Assembly: GCF_003545765.1 (NCBI RefSeq)
Contig: NZ_QXIO01000001.1
Span: 1 to 64,000, forward strand
Origin: Colwellia sp. RSH04
GTDB lineage: Bacteria > Pseudomonadota > Gammaproteobacteria > Enterobacterales > Alteromonadaceae
Direction of reading: 5' to 3'
DNA: 64,000 nt
Shown: positions 16,372 through 27,020 of the stretch, in pieces
Position numbering within the stretch: the first letter of the stretch is position 1
Layout: each line of letters opens with the position of its first letter
Translations under genes and position numbers: made by a program
Notes under the pieces: model-generated
The model's input: only the letters and a program-made list of their open reading frames with translations
Told to the model about the DNA's origin: nothing
Database searches by the model: none

Positions 16372-19257
16372 CTAGTCTTTATACGTATCTACACTTGGAC
16401 ATGAACAAATTAAGTTTCTGTCACCGTATACATCATCAATACGGTTAACTGTTGGCCAGAATTTGTTTTCTGCAACGGCTGCTACTGGGTAAACCGCTTC
16501 TTTAATTGAATAAGCACGATCCCACTGTGATGTTACGTCAGCCATAGTATGTGGTGCATTGTGAAGCGGGTTGTCTTCGCTTGTCCACTCACCAGTTTCA
16601 ACTTTTCGTACTTCATCACGAATACAAACCATGGCTTCAATGAAGCGGTCTAATTCAGCTTTGCTTTCTGATTCAGTTGGCTCAATCATGAACGTACCCG
16701 CAACAGGGAACGACATTGTTGGTGCATGGAAACCATAGTCCATTAAACGCTTAGCCATATCTACTTCAGTGATGCCAGATTCCGCTTTAATTGGGCGTAA
16801 ATCAATAATACACTCATGGGCAACACGACCATTAGGGCCAGTGTAAAGAATTGGGTAATGTGCACTTAACTTTTTCGCTAAGTAGTTAGCGTTAGTGATG
16901 GCATATTTGGTTGAATCAGTTACACCTTGCTTACCAAGCATTGCACAGTAAAGGTAAGAGATACATAAAATACCCGCACTACCAAATGGTGCAGCAGACA
17001 CTGCGCCGTTACCTTTAGTGCTTTCACTTACATTGATTAACGCATGATCGGGTAAGAATGGAGCTAAGTGAGACTTAACGCCAATAGGACCCATACCTGG
17101 ACCACCACCACCATGCGGAATAGCAAAGGTTTTGTGTAAGTTTAAGTGAGAAACGTCAGCACCAATGTGACCCGGTGATGTTAAACCAACCTGTGCATTC
17201 ATGTTCGCACCATCAAGGTATACTTGGCCGCCATTGTCATGAATGATGTTACAGATTTCAGCAATGGTTTTCTCGTAAACACCGTGCGTAGACGGGTATG
17301 TGATCATAATACAAGATAAGCTATCACGTAACTCTTCAGCTTTCGCTGTTAAGTCAGCCATGTCAACGTTACCTTCTTTGTCACAATCAACGACAACAAC
17401 TTTCATACCAACCATCATCGCTGATGCTGGGTTTGTACCGTGTGCAGAGGCGGGAATTAAACAAATGTTACGATGACCTTCACCACGGCTTTCGTGGTAC
17501 TTGTGAATGGCAATTAAACCAGCGTATTCACCTTGTGCACCAGAGTTTGGTTGCATTGAAATATTATCGTAACCTGTAAGCTCTACTAACCAGTCACCTA
17601 ATTCGTCAATCATTTCTTTGTAACCAACAGCTTGGTCAATTGGTGCGAATGGGTGCATGTTAGCAAATTCAGGCCATGATACCGGGATCATTTGCGCGGT
17701 TGCATTTAGCTTCATGGTACAAGAGCCTAAAGAAATCATTGAGTGATTCAATGCTAAATCTTTGTTCTCTAATTTTTTGATGTAACGTAGCATCTCAGTT
17801 TCACTGTGATACGAGTTAAATACTGGGTGCGTTAAGATTTCAGACTCACGCACTAGTGATGCTGGAATTGACGAGTGACCACAATCAGTAATTTGCTTAT
17901 CAAGTGCTGCAACATCTAAACCATGACCTTCACCTAATAATACGTCAAATAACGTCACTAGGTTTTCACGCGTTGTTGTTTCATCTAATGAAACAGACAC
18001 TTGGCCTTCAACATCGGTACGAAGGTTTAAGTTAGCCGCTAATGCACGAGTAACAATTTCATCTTTGTTATCAACGTTGAATGTTAATGTATCAAAGTAA
18101 TTAGCGTGAACTGCTGTTAAACCTTTGCTTGCTGTACCTAAACATAAAATATCAGTTAAACGGTGAATACGGTTAGCAATGGTTTTTAAACCTTGAGGAC
18201 CATGATAAACCGCATAGAACGCTGCCATGTTGGCTAACAATACTTGTGCAGTACAAATATTTGAATTAGCTTTCTCACGACGGATATGTTGTTCACGAGT
18301 TTGCATTGCCATACGAAGCGCTGGGTTGTCACGTGTATCTTTTGATACACCAATAATACGACCTGGCAGAGAACGCTTGTATTTATCGCTGGTTGTGAAG
18401 AATGCCGCATGAGGGCCACCATAGCCCATTGGTACACCAAAACGTTGGCTAGAACCAATTACTGCGTCAGCGCCTAACTCACCTGGCGCTTTAAGTAGCA
18501 CTAAACTCATAATGTCAGCTGCTACGGCAACAATGGCTTTTTTCTCATGAATTTTAGCGATTAAATCGCTGATGTCTTTTACTTCACCCGACGCGCTTGG
18601 GTACTGTAATAAAGCACCAAAGATATCGTGTTCAGCCGCTTCTTCTAATGGTGCAACAATTACGTCAAAACCAAACATTTCGGCACGTTGTTTTACAACG
18701 TCAATTGTTTGAGGGTAAACACCGTCTGAAACGAAGAATAAGTTAGATTTTTTATTTTTAGCTACACGCTTTGCTAATGCCATTGCTTCTGCAGCAGCAG
18801 TACCTTCATCAAGCAATGAAGCTGATGCTAGGTCTAAACCTGTTAGGTCTAAACACATTTGTTGGTAGTTTAATAATGACTCTAAACGACCTTGAGCGAT
18901 TTCTGGCTGATATGGTGTATACGCAGTATACCAACCTGGATTTTCTAACACATTACGTAAAATTACGTTAGGTGTTAAAGTTCCGTAGTAACCAAGACCA
19001 ATATAGGTGTCATTTACCTTATTCTTGCTTGCTACCGCTTTTAAGTCTGTTAGCGCTTGTATCTCACTTTTGCTTTCACCAATGTTTGGTAATTGTGATA
19101 AGCGAATGTCGCTAGGTACAATCTCATCAATCAATGCATCAACCGACTCAGCGCCAATGTCATTTAACATTGCTTGAGTTTGTGCTGCATCAGGGCCTAT
19201 GTGGCGGCGAATGAAATCTTGTCTTTGCTCTAAAGCATCTAATGATAAAGTAGTCAT
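16372..19257 (-). CDS. gcvP: Glycine dehydrogenase (decarboxylating), P protein
   Basis: Pyridoxal-phosphate enzyme that decarboxylates glycine and passes the aminomethyl group to lipoyl-GcvH. At 961 residues it is a full-length fused P protein (E. coli 957). Near the start, [17 protein letters not shown] is conserved. The PLP lysine sits in [18 protein letters not shown] (about residue 705). [27 protein letters not shown] and [10 protein letters not shown] are family blocks. It is last in gcvT-gcvH-gcvP, with a terminator hairpin between gcvH and gcvP that may lower its expression or mark a separate promoter. Confidence 0.98.
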   Translation of the reverse strand: MTTLSLDALEQRQDFIRRHIGPDAAQTQAMLNDIGAESVDALIDEIVPSDIRLSQLPNIGESKSEIQALTDLKAVASKNKVNDTYIGLGYYGTLTPNVILRNVLENPGWYTAYTPYQPEIAQGRLESLLNYQQMCLDLTGLDLASASLLDEGTAAAEAMALAKRVAKNKKSNLFFVSDGVYPQTIDVVKQRAEMFGFDVIVAPLEEAAEHDIFGALLQYPSASGEVKDISDLIAKIHEKKAIVAVAADIMSLVLLKAPGELGADAVIGSSQRFGVPMGYGGPHAAFFTTSDKYKRSLPGRIIGVSKDTRDNPALRMAMQTREQHIRREKANSNICTAQVLLANMAAFYAVYHGPQGLKTIANRIHRLTDILCLGTASKGLTAVHANYFDTLTFNVDNKDEIVTRALAANLNLRTDVEGQVSVSLDETTTRENLVTLFDVLLGEGHGLDVAALDKQITDCGHSSIPASLVRESEILTHPVFNSYHSETEMLRYIKKLENKDLALNHSMISLGSCTMKLNATAQMIPVSWPEFANMHPFAPIDQAVGYKEMIDELGDWLVELTGYDNISMQPNSGAQGEYAGLIAIHKYHESRGEGHRNICLIPASAHGTNPASAMMVGMKVVVVDCDKEGNVDMADLTAKAEELRDSLSCIMITYPSTHGVYEKTIAEICNIIHDNGGQVYLDGANMNAQVGLTSPGHIGADVSHLNLHKTFAIPHGGGGPGMGPIGVKSHLAPFLPDHALINVSESTKGNGAVSAAPFGSAGILCISYLYCAMLGKQGVTDSTKYAITNANYLAKKLSAHYPILYTGPNGRVAHECIIDLRPIKAESGITEVDMAKRLMDYGFHAPTMSFPVAGTFMIEPTESESKAELDRFIEAMVCIRDEVRKVETGEWTSEDNPLHNAPHTMADVTSQWDRAYSIKEAVYPVAAVAENKFWPTVNRIDDVYGDRNLICSCPSVDTYKD

Positions 19258-19281
19258 AAAACAGTTTACCTAAAAATAAAA

Positions 19282-19314
19282 AAAGAAAGCCCCGAACTTC
19301 AGTTCAGGGCTTTT
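19282..19314 (-). terminator. Terminator hairpin between gcvH and gcvP
   Basis: On the minus strand AAAAGCCCTGAAC-TGAA-GTTCGGGGCTTTC is followed by TTTTTTTA. It is a strong intrinsic terminator structure only about 20 bases after the gcvH stop and 25 before the gcvP start, so partial read-through or a gcvP-specific promoter is implied. Confidence 0.85.
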
Positions 19315-19334
19315 AACATTTTGTTAATTAACGA

Positions 19335-19724
19335 TTAATCTTCGTCGATTGAATTAGCATAACCTTCAGCATCTAGTAATGCATCAAGTTCGGCAGCGTC
19401 ATCAAGTTTAATTTTGAATAACCAACCGTCACCGAATGCATCAGAGTTTACTAGCTCTGGTGAATCTTCTAATTCTTCATTGACTTCTACGATTTCACCG
19501 GTTACTGGTGCGTAGATGTCTGATGCTGCTTTTACCGATTCAGCAACACAAATGTCATCACCTGTGCTAACTGTTTCGCCAACTTCTGGAAGCTCAACGA
19601 AAACCATGTCACCTAAAAGGCCTTGAGCATGCTCTGTAATACCAACAGTAACGGTACCGTCACCTTCGTTGCGAACCCACTCGTGTGATGTAACATACTT
19701 TAATTCAGAAGGAATGTTGCTCAT
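19335..19724 (-). CDS. gcvH: Glycine cleavage system H protein
   Basis: Lipoyl carrier that shuttles the aminomethyl group between P, T and L proteins. It has 129 residues, the usual length. [20 protein letters not shown] opens the fold. The lipoylated lysine is in [36 protein letters not shown] and GWLFKIKL close it. ATG lies behind AGGAACAT-like sequence on the minus strand. It sits between gcvT and gcvP. Confidence 0.98.
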   Translation of the reverse strand: MSNIPSELKYVTSHEWVRNEGDGTVTVGITEHAQGLLGDMVFVELPEVGETVSTGDDICVAESVKAASDIYAPVTGEIVEVNEELEDSPELVNSDAFGDGWLFKIKLDDAAELDALLDAEGYANSIDED

Positions 19725-19851
19725 TTTTATGTTCCTATTTTTTTATATTTTCAAATTCATTTAAAGGTCAAAAACTAACCATAGTATATACTTGCTTTTC
19801 GTCAAAGGTATACGACAAAAAAGCAATATAAATCAAATTTTCGTCAAAAAG

Positions 19852-20940
19852 TTAAAATACTTTTTTACCGTTTCGAACGAAGCTAGGCTTAGTTACTTGT
19901 ACCTTAACTAATTTTTTACGCATTTCTACTTCTACCGTGTCACCTACTTTTACGCTACGTGGTACACGTGCTAAGGCAACACTGTGTTCTAACGTTGGTG
20001 AGAACGTACCTGAAGTTATTTCGCCGTCACCAAACTCAGTAACAACGCGTTGGTGTGAACGTAATACACCTTTTTCTTCTAAGACTAAACCAACCAGTTT
20101 AGGTTGATCAGCAGCAGCACGTTGAGCAGCAAGTACTTCACGACCAATAAAGTGTCGTTCTTCTGGTTCCCAGCTAATTGTCCAAGCCATGTTAGCGGCT
20201 AATGGAGAAACACTTTCGTCCATATCTAAACCGTAAAGGTTCATGCCCGCTTCTAAACGCAAAGTATCACGAGCACCTAAACCACAAGGTTTAACACCCA
20301 CTTTTAAAAGCTTTTCCCAAAATTCTTCTGCTGCGCTATCTGGTACAATAATTTCGTAACCATCTTCACCAGTGTAACCTGTTGTTGCAATAAATAAGTC
20401 ACCAACTTGTACACCGTAAAAAGGCTTCATACCTTCAACGGCAACAATTTCAGCAGGTGTTAATAAGTTAGCAACTTTAGCTTTTGCTTCAGGACCTTGA
20501 ACAGCAATCATACCGAACTCTGGACGTTCAGTAATCGTTATATCAAAACCTTCAGATTGTTTCGCCATCCAAGCTAAATCTTTTTCACGCGTTGCAGAGT
20601 TAACCACTAAACGGTAATTGGTTTCAGAGAAGTAATAGATAATTAAATCATCAATTACGCCACCTTCTTCATTACACATACCGGTGTAAAGTGCTTTACC
20701 TGGTGTAGCAAGCTTTGCAACATCATTAATCACTAAACGACGTAAAAATGTTTGCGCGTCACTACCTTGAACATCAACAATCGTCATATGTGAAACATCG
20801 AACATACCCGCATCGGTACGTACAGCATGATGCTCTTCAATTTGTGAACCATAGTTAATTGGCATTTCCCAGCCGTAAAAATCAACCATTTTGGCGCCAG
20901 ATTCTAAGTGTTTTGCATGTAGTACAGTTTTGTTAGTCAT
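19852..20940 (-). CDS. gcvT: Glycine cleavage system T protein (aminomethyltransferase)
   Basis: Transfers the one-carbon unit from aminomethyl-lipoyl-GcvH to tetrahydrofolate. 362 residues. [58 protein letters not shown] and [16 protein letters not shown] are T-protein blocks; the catalytic aspartate is expected in FDVSHM. TTAGGTG precedes ATG. The upstream 420-base gap should hold the operon promoter; I looked for a glycine riboswitch there and did not see its conserved core. Confidence 0.98.
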   Translation of the reverse strand: MTNKTVLHAKHLESGAKMVDFYGWEMPINYGSQIEEHHAVRTDAGMFDVSHMTIVDVQGSDAQTFLRRLVINDVAKLATPGKALYTGMCNEEGGVIDDLIIYYFSETNYRLVVNSATREKDLAWMAKQSEGFDITITERPEFGMIAVQGPEAKAKVANLLTPAEIVAVEGMKPFYGVQVGDLFIATTGYTGEDGYEIIVPDSAAEEFWEKLLKVGVKPCGLGARDTLRLEAGMNLYGLDMDESVSPLAANMAWTISWEPEERHFIGREVLAAQRAAADQPKLVGLVLEEKGVLRSHQRVVTEFGDGEITSGTFSPTLEHSVALARVPRSVKVGDTVEVEMRKKLVKVQVTKPSFVRNGKKVF

Positions 20941-21280
20941 GTTTTCACCTAATGTTTTAGTGTGCTGTTGTTATTCTTGGGTTAATGCACCTTGGCTAGG
21001 AAGCTTAGTCGCTAGCATTTAATTAACAACAATTCTATTTGACAAAGTTAAGCAATTATACCGTCAGCCGACTGTTCATTCAACAGAAAAAGCCATAATT
21101 AAAAAATATAAAACTGACTTATTTAAAATATCAGAATTATATTTTTTATATTTCGGTTTATCGAAATTATTACCTGTTATTGAGTTTTTTTAAATGACGA
21201 GAACAAATAAAGCGCAGCAAAATCAATTTCACTTCGCTTTACACTACTTTTTTCTTTAGCTATTTATTGATTTTAAAAGC
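20941..21280. other. Intergenic region upstream of gcvT
   Basis: AT-rich, no gene. It should hold the gcvTHP promoter on the minus strand. No glycine-riboswitch core, tRNA or repeat was recognised; a GCGCAGC...CGCTTTAC stretch near 21210-21240 is only a weak hairpin. Confidence 0.4.
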
Positions 21281-21308
21281 AAAAACCTGACTAAAGAGTC
21301 AGGTTTTT
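21281..21308 (-). terminator. Rho-independent terminator after ubiI
   Basis: AAAAACCTGACT-AAAG-AGTCAGGTTTTT is a perfect stem followed on the minus strand by TTTTTGCTTTT. It is placed about 55 bases beyond the ubiI stop and ends the ygfB-pepP-ubiH-ubiI transcript. Confidence 0.88.
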
Positions 21309-21363
21309 GAGTTGTTTTCACTCGTTTAAAAATTACTTTATTAATTGAGGTGTTACTTCAATC

Positions 21364-22590
21364 TCACTTAGATTTTTTAGTGAGCTTAGGTAACCCTTCT
21401 TTTAAACCAAGTGCTTGGCTTATCAATTGCTTTTTAACGAACGGTAAATTATTGACTAAGTTCATCCCTAAGCCACGAACAAATTTTACTGCCGATTGTT
21501 GTGGGGTAAACGCTTGTTTTATACCCGCCATTGCTGCAATCATTTCAGTGGCTTCACTTTTACGCCAACGAGCAAATTTTAACAACGCTTGCTGATCAAC
21601 CTTTTCAGTGAATATTTGTGCTAACGCAGCGGCATCTAGCAAGCCAAGGTTAACGCCTTGCCCTGCAAGAGGATGAATAGTATGCGCTGCATCACCAATT
21701 AAAATCACGCGATTTTTGACACTTTCTTGCACTAAACGCATCGTTAATGGGTAAGTTGCTCTGTCACTCATTAATTCAATCGCACCTAACTTTCCATCAC
21801 TCGCCGCAGTTAATTCTTTTGCAAAATCGACACCATCTAGGGCAGTTAATCGTTTTGCTTCATCAGGAGAGGTTGAGTAAACAATTGAGCATAACTCGTG
21901 CCCTTGGTGTTTAGCATCTAAAGGTAAAAATGCCAACGGCCCTGTTGATAAAAAGACCTGCCACGCTGTATTTTTATGCCCTTGGGGGCATTTAACTGTC
22001 GCGACAATGGCGTGATGATCATAGTCTTTGAAGATCATTGCCATATCCATTTGCTTTCTTACCCATGAATTAGCGCCATCGGCACCAACAACATAGTTAG
22101 CCATTATAGGTTGGGCATTATTTTCAAAACTGGCGAAAACTTCACTTTCTCCTTGAGCGAGGTTGGCCAATTTACTGTCTGTGAAAAAGCTTATGCCTTC
22201 ATCTTGCTCTGCTTTATGCCATAGCGCATTGCGAATAACTTTATTTTCGATGATCCAGCCTAGCTGCCTATCTTGATCATTCGTCCCTATGGCATCGATA
22301 TCATCTATAGAAAAGTTTAACTTACCTAAACCCGATTTATCCCATACATGCATATATTGATAGGCTTGGTTTCTGCTTGCTGTAATATCACCCCAGACAG
22401 CTAGATTTTCGAATATATGCTTACTGGCAATATTAATAGCACTGACACGAATTTCAGGCTCATCAGTAATTGCTGAAACTGGCAGCGTATCTGCAATGGC
22501 AATATTGAGTTGGCTATTTTTACGTAGTGCAAGGGCTAAAGTTAATCCCACCATGCCTGCACCAACAATTAATACATCAAACTTTTGCAT
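21364..22590 (-). CDS. ubiI: Ubiquinone biosynthesis FAD hydroxylase, UbiI (VisC) type
   Basis: Flavin monooxygenase of the UbiH/F/I family that hydroxylates the ubiquinone ring precursor; UbiI acts at C5 in E. coli. It has the dinucleotide motif LIVGAGMVGLTLALAL at the N-terminus, YVVGADGANSWVRKQ in the middle and LIGDAAHTIHPLAGQGVNLG near residue 290. 408 residues. Assignment as UbiI rather than UbiH or UbiF rests on gene order pepP-ubiH-ubiI-gcvTHP, as in E. coli. It lies 22 bases after ubiH. Confidence 0.9.
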   Translation of the reverse strand: MQKFDVLIVGAGMVGLTLALALRKNSQLNIAIADTLPVSAITDEPEIRVSAINIASKHIFENLAVWGDITASRNQAYQYMHVWDKSGLGKLNFSIDDIDAIGTNDQDRQLGWIIENKVIRNALWHKAEQDEGISFFTDSKLANLAQGESEVFASFENNAQPIMANYVVGADGANSWVRKQMDMAMIFKDYDHHAIVATVKCPQGHKNTAWQVFLSTGPLAFLPLDAKHQGHELCSIVYSTSPDEAKRLTALDGVDFAKELTAASDGKLGAIELMSDRATYPLTMRLVQESVKNRVILIGDAAHTIHPLAGQGVNLGLLDAAALAQIFTEKVDQQALLKFARWRKSEATEMIAAMAGIKQAFTPQQSAVKFVRGLGMNLVNNLPFVKKQLISQALGLKEGLPKLTKKSK

Positions 22591-22612
22591 GTTTTTCTCT
22601 TTTGACTGAGTG

Positions 22613-23887
22613 CTAATAGCCCATCGTTTTGTTAACGAGTATCTTTTTCAACACAGGGACATTATCAAATAATTTTAATCCGGTATTTCTTCCAACCACT
22701 AGAGGAGGCAAGTCGCTCGCAAATAAGGTCACTAACGAATCTGTTAACTGGATCACTTGCTGTTGGTCTTTAGTGCGAGTAAGTTGATATTGCTGTAATA
22801 AGTCAAAGCTGCCAATATCTTCTTTTTCGTTTGTTACTGAGTTTGTTGTTTCAGATAAAGCATTAGCTATTAACTCACTCATATAAGCAACATCACGCAG
22901 GCCTAAATTAAAGCCTTGCCCAGCAATAGGGTGAATTGTATGAGACGCATTGCCAATAAGTGCCATACGATGAAATACTTGCTGCTTTGCTTGAAGTAAC
23001 ACTAATGGGTATACATCGCGCTTACCCACGTGGGTAACACCACCAAGCCAGAAACCAAAAGCTTGTTCAAGCGCCAAAGCAAATGCTTCATCTGACAATG
23101 CGATAATGTCTTGTGCTTGACTCGGCGTCATAGTCCATACTAATGAGCAGCGCCCTTGACCTAGTTGTTTTGTTTTTTGCTCACTGATTAACGGCAAAGG
23201 TAACATTGCAATAGGGCCATGTTCAGTAAACCGCTCAAAGGCTTTGTTAAGATGTGCTTTTTCTGTACAAACATTGGCGATAAGTGCCACTTGTTCATAA
23301 TCACTCTGCTCTACGTCTATGCCTGCTTGCTTTCTGCATACAGAATTAGCACCATCGCAAGCAAGCAGAAGTTGTGCATGTAGAGATTTACCCGAATTTA
23401 ACTGCACATTAACGCATTGGCTTTGCCATTCAATGGTTTGTATTGAATCAGGACTGAACCATGTAACATTCGACTTTTCAGATAACTTTTGCAGCAGTGC
23501 TTTTCCGATGAGCGCCATATCAATAACATAACCGAGTGCATCTACCGAAAACTCCTCTGCTGCTAAACGAGACTTGCCAAAGTGACCGCGATCTGAAATA
23601 TCAATATCTTTAATAGCACACGCTTTATCTGCAAGTAATGACCATACCCCTACTTGCTGTAAATATTGAGCGCTACCATGTGATAACGCCAGCACCCTAT
23701 CATCAAACAAAGGGGTGTGTTGATTAACATTGGCTGATTGGTGTTCATTCGCTTCAATGACAGCTATTGATAATAAGCTACCATCAGATTTTTTATGATC
23801 ACTTAAACTCAGTGCCATTAAACAGCCAGATAAGCCACCACCAGAGATAATAACGTCGTATTTTGCTTTTGACTGTTCCATTAACAA
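22613..23887 (-). CDS. ubiH: 2-octaprenyl-6-methoxyphenol hydroxylase
   Basis: FAD monooxygenase for ring C1 hydroxylation in ubiquinone synthesis. The N-terminal nucleotide motif is IISGGGLSGCLMALSL; LLACDGANSVCRKQAGI and ALIGNASHTIHPIAGQGFNLG are the family blocks. 424 residues. It opens 20 bases after pepP. The ORF begins MLMEQSKAK, so the ATG two codons later (23881) is an alternative start. The duplicated arrangement with ubiI reflects an old gene duplication shared by gammaproteobacteria. Confidence 0.92.
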   Translation of the reverse strand: MLMEQSKAKYDVIISGGGLSGCLMALSLSDHKKSDGSLLSIAVIEANEHQSANVNQHTPLFDDRVLALSHGSAQYLQQVGVWSLLADKACAIKDIDISDRGHFGKSRLAAEEFSVDALGYVIDMALIGKALLQKLSEKSNVTWFSPDSIQTIEWQSQCVNVQLNSGKSLHAQLLLACDGANSVCRKQAGIDVEQSDYEQVALIANVCTEKAHLNKAFERFTEHGPIAMLPLPLISEQKTKQLGQGRCSLVWTMTPSQAQDIIALSDEAFALALEQAFGFWLGGVTHVGKRDVYPLVLLQAKQQVFHRMALIGNASHTIHPIAGQGFNLGLRDVAYMSELIANALSETTNSVTNEKEDIGSFDLLQQYQLTRTKDQQQVIQLTDSLVTLFASDLPPLVVGRNTGLKLFDNVPVLKKILVNKTMGY

Positions 23888-23907
23888 GCGCTCTATCTGA
23901 TCTACTA

Positions 23908-25257
23908 TTAACTATTTGCCTTTGCCATTAATGCTTCAATGGCATCTATGGTATCAGGGGCATCTTGCGTTAGGTTTTCAAAGCCTTGTGCAGTAACGGC
24001 AATATTATCTTCAATTCGTACGCCAATACCACGCCACTTTTCATCAACATTAAGATCAGATAGTGGAATATAAATACCTGGCTCAATAGTCATGACCATA
24101 CCTTGCTCAAAAGGTCGATGCTGTTCACGTTCAGCATTAGCGTGGTAATCGCCTACATCATGTACGTCTAAACCAAGCCAATGTCCTAAGCCATGAATAA
24201 AGTAGTCTTTAACCTTCTTTTCTTCAATAAGAGCAGTTAAATCACCAGACAACACGCCTAACTCAAGTAAACCTTTCGTTAAGAACTCAATCGTTAATAC
24301 ATTTAATTTAGCAAATGACATGCCTGGCTTAATGGCGTTAACCGCTAGGTTTTTCGCATCAAGCACCAATTGATAAATGGCTTTTTGTTCTGTGGTAAAT
24401 TTGCCGTTAATTGGAAACGTTCGGGTAATATCAGCTGCGTACCCGTCTAATTCTCCACCAGCATCAATAAGTAATAATTCATTATTGTTTAATACATCAC
24501 TATTATTGGTGTAATGTAAAATATTTGCATTATCGCCACCTGCTACAATTGTGCCGTAGGCCGCATAACGTGCGCCATTTCGGGCAAACTCATGTAATAT
24601 TTCAGCTTCCACTTGATATTCAAATTTACCCACGCCTGCTTTTTGCATCGCTCTTTGGTGAGCGTTTCCTGAAATAATATTGGCTTGGCGCATCAAGGCT
24701 AATTCATTGCTTGATTTTATTAGTCGTAATTCATTCGTTATCACCGCACTATCAAATAAATTTGATGGTGCGTGACCACCTTGGCGAAGAGTTGATTTGA
24801 CTTGGGCTATCCAACCAAAAACTTTACTCGTTAACACGTCGTTGGCGAAAGGGAATAATACTTGCGACTTACCATCGATGTAATCAGGCAAGTAAGAATC
24901 TATTTCATCACAGGTAAAAGCATGTTCTACTTTATAGTCAGCAACCGCTTTTTCTTGTCCGATTCTTCGACCGTGCCATACTTCTTGCAATGCATCTTTC
25001 GCTAAACAAAACAGAATACTTTCACAGTGATTGTTTTCATCTTTAACAAGTACTAGTAAAGCATCAGGCTCATTAAAGCCGGTTAAGTAATAAAAATTTT
25101 TGTCTTGGCAAAAACCATATTCTGTATCATTACTGCGAGTCACCTCAGTATTTGCTGAGATAATAGCCACAGAGTTACTTGGCATTTGCTTAAAGAATGC
25201 TAAGCGATGCGCTTGAAATTCTTCGATAGGTAATTTTGTTAACGTAGTTGATGACAT
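23908..25257 (-). CDS. pepP: Xaa-Pro aminopeptidase (aminopeptidase P)
   Basis: Manganese enzyme that removes an N-terminal residue preceding proline. Metal ligands of the pita-bread fold are visible: LLIDAGGELDGYAADITRTF (two Asp), FIHGLGHWLGLDVHDVG (His), VMTIEPGIYIP (Glu) and GIGVRIEDNIAV (Glu). The N-terminal creatinase-like domain (about 1-175) has CQDKNFYYLTGFNEPDALLV. 449 residues (E. coli 441). It is in an operon between ygfB and ubiH. Confidence 0.96.
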   Translation of the reverse strand: MSSTTLTKLPIEEFQAHRLAFFKQMPSNSVAIISANTEVTRSNDTEYGFCQDKNFYYLTGFNEPDALLVLVKDENNHCESILFCLAKDALQEVWHGRRIGQEKAVADYKVEHAFTCDEIDSYLPDYIDGKSQVLFPFANDVLTSKVFGWIAQVKSTLRQGGHAPSNLFDSAVITNELRLIKSSNELALMRQANIISGNAHQRAMQKAGVGKFEYQVEAEILHEFARNGARYAAYGTIVAGGDNANILHYTNNSDVLNNNELLLIDAGGELDGYAADITRTFPINGKFTTEQKAIYQLVLDAKNLAVNAIKPGMSFAKLNVLTIEFLTKGLLELGVLSGDLTALIEEKKVKDYFIHGLGHWLGLDVHDVGDYHANAEREQHRPFEQGMVMTIEPGIYIPLSDLNVDEKWRGIGVRIEDNIAVTAQGFENLTQDAPDTIDAIEALMAKANS

Positions 25258-25314
25258 GGTTTAACCTAAACTAATGATTTGAAATAAGATAAATTTAATG
25301 CAAGTTAATGCACA

Positions 25315-25923
25315 TTAATGCAAGGTTTTACTGTCTGCATCTTTGCCTTGTGGTATATTTTTTACATCACGACTTGGTAAGGTAGCAAGTTCACTAAAGC
25401 ACAATAATGCTGATATTCTTACGTACTCGCTTATTTCAAAGTAGGCTTGCTCTGTCGCTTCATCTTCTTCCATTTCATCTGAAAGGTTAGCAATTTCACT
25501 AAAGTCAGTAAGCACTTCTTTAACTTCAGCAGATAACACTGGGCTATTTTTTTGTTGCAAACCAAAACCAAGGTTAAAGCCTTGCACCCAAACACCCAAT
25601 GCATTACCTCGTTCGGCTATAGAGTCATCATCATCAGGCAATAACAGATTAAAACCGTATGTATCGTCTAGTACATTACCCCAGATTTCAAGGTACAACT
25701 GAGTTATCGCGAGTTTAACAGGGCTTGGAAAATTATCGCCTTGATTAAATAAGTCATTAAGCGTGCCAATATAGCTTTTATCTTCTATAGCAAAGCCAGC
25801 ACAGATTAATCCCGTTAATACGCCATGTAGTTCACTAGCGTGCGCTTCAACACTTTCACTGGTTAAAATGGCTTGTAAAGCCGAAAAATCTAGAGCCGAT
25901 GGCTCATCTAAATGGTCAGTCAT
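25315..25923 (-). CDS. ygfB: YgfB/YecA (UPF0149) family protein
   Basis: Soluble helical protein of the UPF0149 family, which lies before pepP in many gammaproteobacteria. Blocks include AHASELHGVLTGLICAG, LLPDDDDSIAERGNALGVWV and a FNLGFG turn; the acidic EMEEDEATEQAYFEISEYVR and the final helix are typical. A longer frame begins at 26082, but its extra 53 residues are unlike the family, so the ATG at 25923 (MTDHLDEPS) is chosen, giving 202 residues. Its ribosome-binding site is poor. In Pseudomonas a YgfB homologue affects regulation of an amidase; the role here is unknown. Confidence 0.88.
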   Translation of the reverse strand: MTDHLDEPSALDFSALQAILTSESVEAHASELHGVLTGLICAGFAIEDKSYIGTLNDLFNQGDNFPSPVKLAITQLYLEIWGNVLDDTYGFNLLLPDDDDSIAERGNALGVWVQGFNLGFGLQQKNSPVLSAEVKEVLTDFSEIANLSDEMEEDEATEQAYFEISEYVRISALLCFSELATLPSRDVKNIPQGKDADSKTLH

Positions 25924-26453
25924 AATAAAGGAACTATAATAAAGGTAGATATTGCTCGCTATGTTATCACTGCTACAAACAATACCCAAGCGAGTAGCAA
26001 AGTAAATATACGATAGAGTAATACCAATCCGCATAAGAAAGTGATCTCTTAGCGAGAATTTAAAGGCTTTTAGGCAAGGCATTGATTGATGATAATGGTT
26101 GTTCCCTTATCAAAATCAATAACGCAGCATATACGCCTTTAAAAATCGCCCTTTGGGAACAAATGAGCACCATGATAATTGCTCAAAATTTTCTCAATGT
26201 AGAATGACTATATTTTCGTAAATTTTGATTATTCTAATGTCGCTATTGCTGTTCTAAGTGATCACTTCTTTATGTGGAATGGTATAAGGCTCGGCAACTA
26301 TTTTTTACAATGTTATGACTGAAGTTGCTCCTGAAGTAATTTATTTGTCACATTTAACCTCATTCACTTGCATAGCGACAAAAGCCTAGTTATAGTGCAA
26401 CATTGCAATGGAACCGCGCTATATTATTAATTAACCTTGGGATTTTTGACAAA
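25924..26453. other. Divergent promoter region between ygfB and zapA
   Basis: 530 bases hold the start regions of both operons. No RNA gene, repeat or clear operator was recognised. Two frames extending from ygfB and zapA into this region are upstream read-throughs with no conservation expected. Confidence 0.4.
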
Positions 26454-26762
26454 ATGAGTCAACGAACAGTTGAAATTAATGTACTAGATCGTAAGCTTAA
26501 AGTGGCTTGTCCTTCAGGACAGGAAACCGCGTTGCTGTCTGCTGCAGAAGAACTCAGTAAAAGGTTAACCCTCTCAAGTAATGCAAAAGCCATTGCCACA
26601 CCTGAACAAACATTACTCATGACTGCTCTGAATTTAGCTAACGATTTATTGCAAGCCCAACAGCAATTGAAAGTTGAGCAACAAGAGAACCAAGAAAAAA
26701 TTGCGCTTTTACAAGCCACGATAGAACAAGCCTTAGCGCCATCGAATAATAAACGCGCATAA
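26454..26762 (+). CDS. zapA: Cell division protein ZapA
   Basis: Small FtsZ-bundling protein. MSQRTVEINVLDRKLKVACP starts the FtsZ-binding head and ETALLSAAEELSKRL follows. The C-terminal half is a long coiled coil (LLQAQQQLKVEQQENQEK). The upstream in-frame ATG at 26403 would add 17 residues unlike the family, so ATG 26454 is used (102 residues; E. coli 109). It is placed immediately before the 6S RNA gene, as in E. coli and many relatives. Confidence 0.92.
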   Translation: MSQRTVEINVLDRKLKVACPSGQETALLSAAEELSKRLTLSSNAKAIATPEQTLLMTALNLANDLLQAQQQLKVEQQENQEKIALLQATIEQALAPSNNKRA

Positions 26763-26828
26763 CGTTTATTAACTAAGCGTTCAGCTCTTACCTGTTAAAA
26801 AAAACTTATTTGACGAGTAATTATTCGC

Positions 26829-26834
26829 TATACT
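26829..26834 (+). promoter_or_regulatory. -10 box of the 6S RNA gene
   Basis: TATACT lies seven bases before the expected 5' end of 6S RNA. A TTGACG is present at 26810-26815 but only 13 bases upstream, too close for a normal -35, so the -35 element is not assigned. Confidence 0.6.
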
Positions 26835-26840
26835 AAAAGT

Positions 26841-27020
26841 GTCTTCTGGGATGTTTGTATGTGAACTGTGTCCCTGAGCCGATAAGTTTTACCTTAGGGA
26901 ATTGACTATTAACTATTGTGCAGGCCCGGCATGTATCGGGAAGCCTACGGTTAGCATGATATTTCCGCCCTGAACACACGGTGTTCAGGACTATTGTGAG
27001 CTGCGGCATCTTGGAAGACA
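26841..27020 (+). ncRNA. ssrS: 6S RNA
   Basis: RNA that mimics an open promoter and binds sigma70-RNA polymerase in stationary phase. The ends pair (GTCTTCTGGGATG with CATCTTGGAAGAC). GTCCCTGAGCCGATA, GGGAAGCCTACGG and GAGCTGCGGCATCTTGG match conserved 6S positions. A GAACAC-ACG-GTGTTC hairpin sits in the 3' arm, where E. coli has a similar structure. It is located 78 bases after zapA, its standard neighbour. The usual next gene, ygfA, is missing; a repeat array made from the RNA's own 3' arm follows. Confidence 0.93.

Noticed and set aside
20941-21280. Glycine riboswitch before gcvT
   Set aside because: The conserved aptamer core was looked for on the minus strand and not seen.
26810-26815. 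TTGACG as -35 box of ssrS
   Set aside because: Spacing to TATACT is 13 bases, too short for a standard sigma70 promoter.
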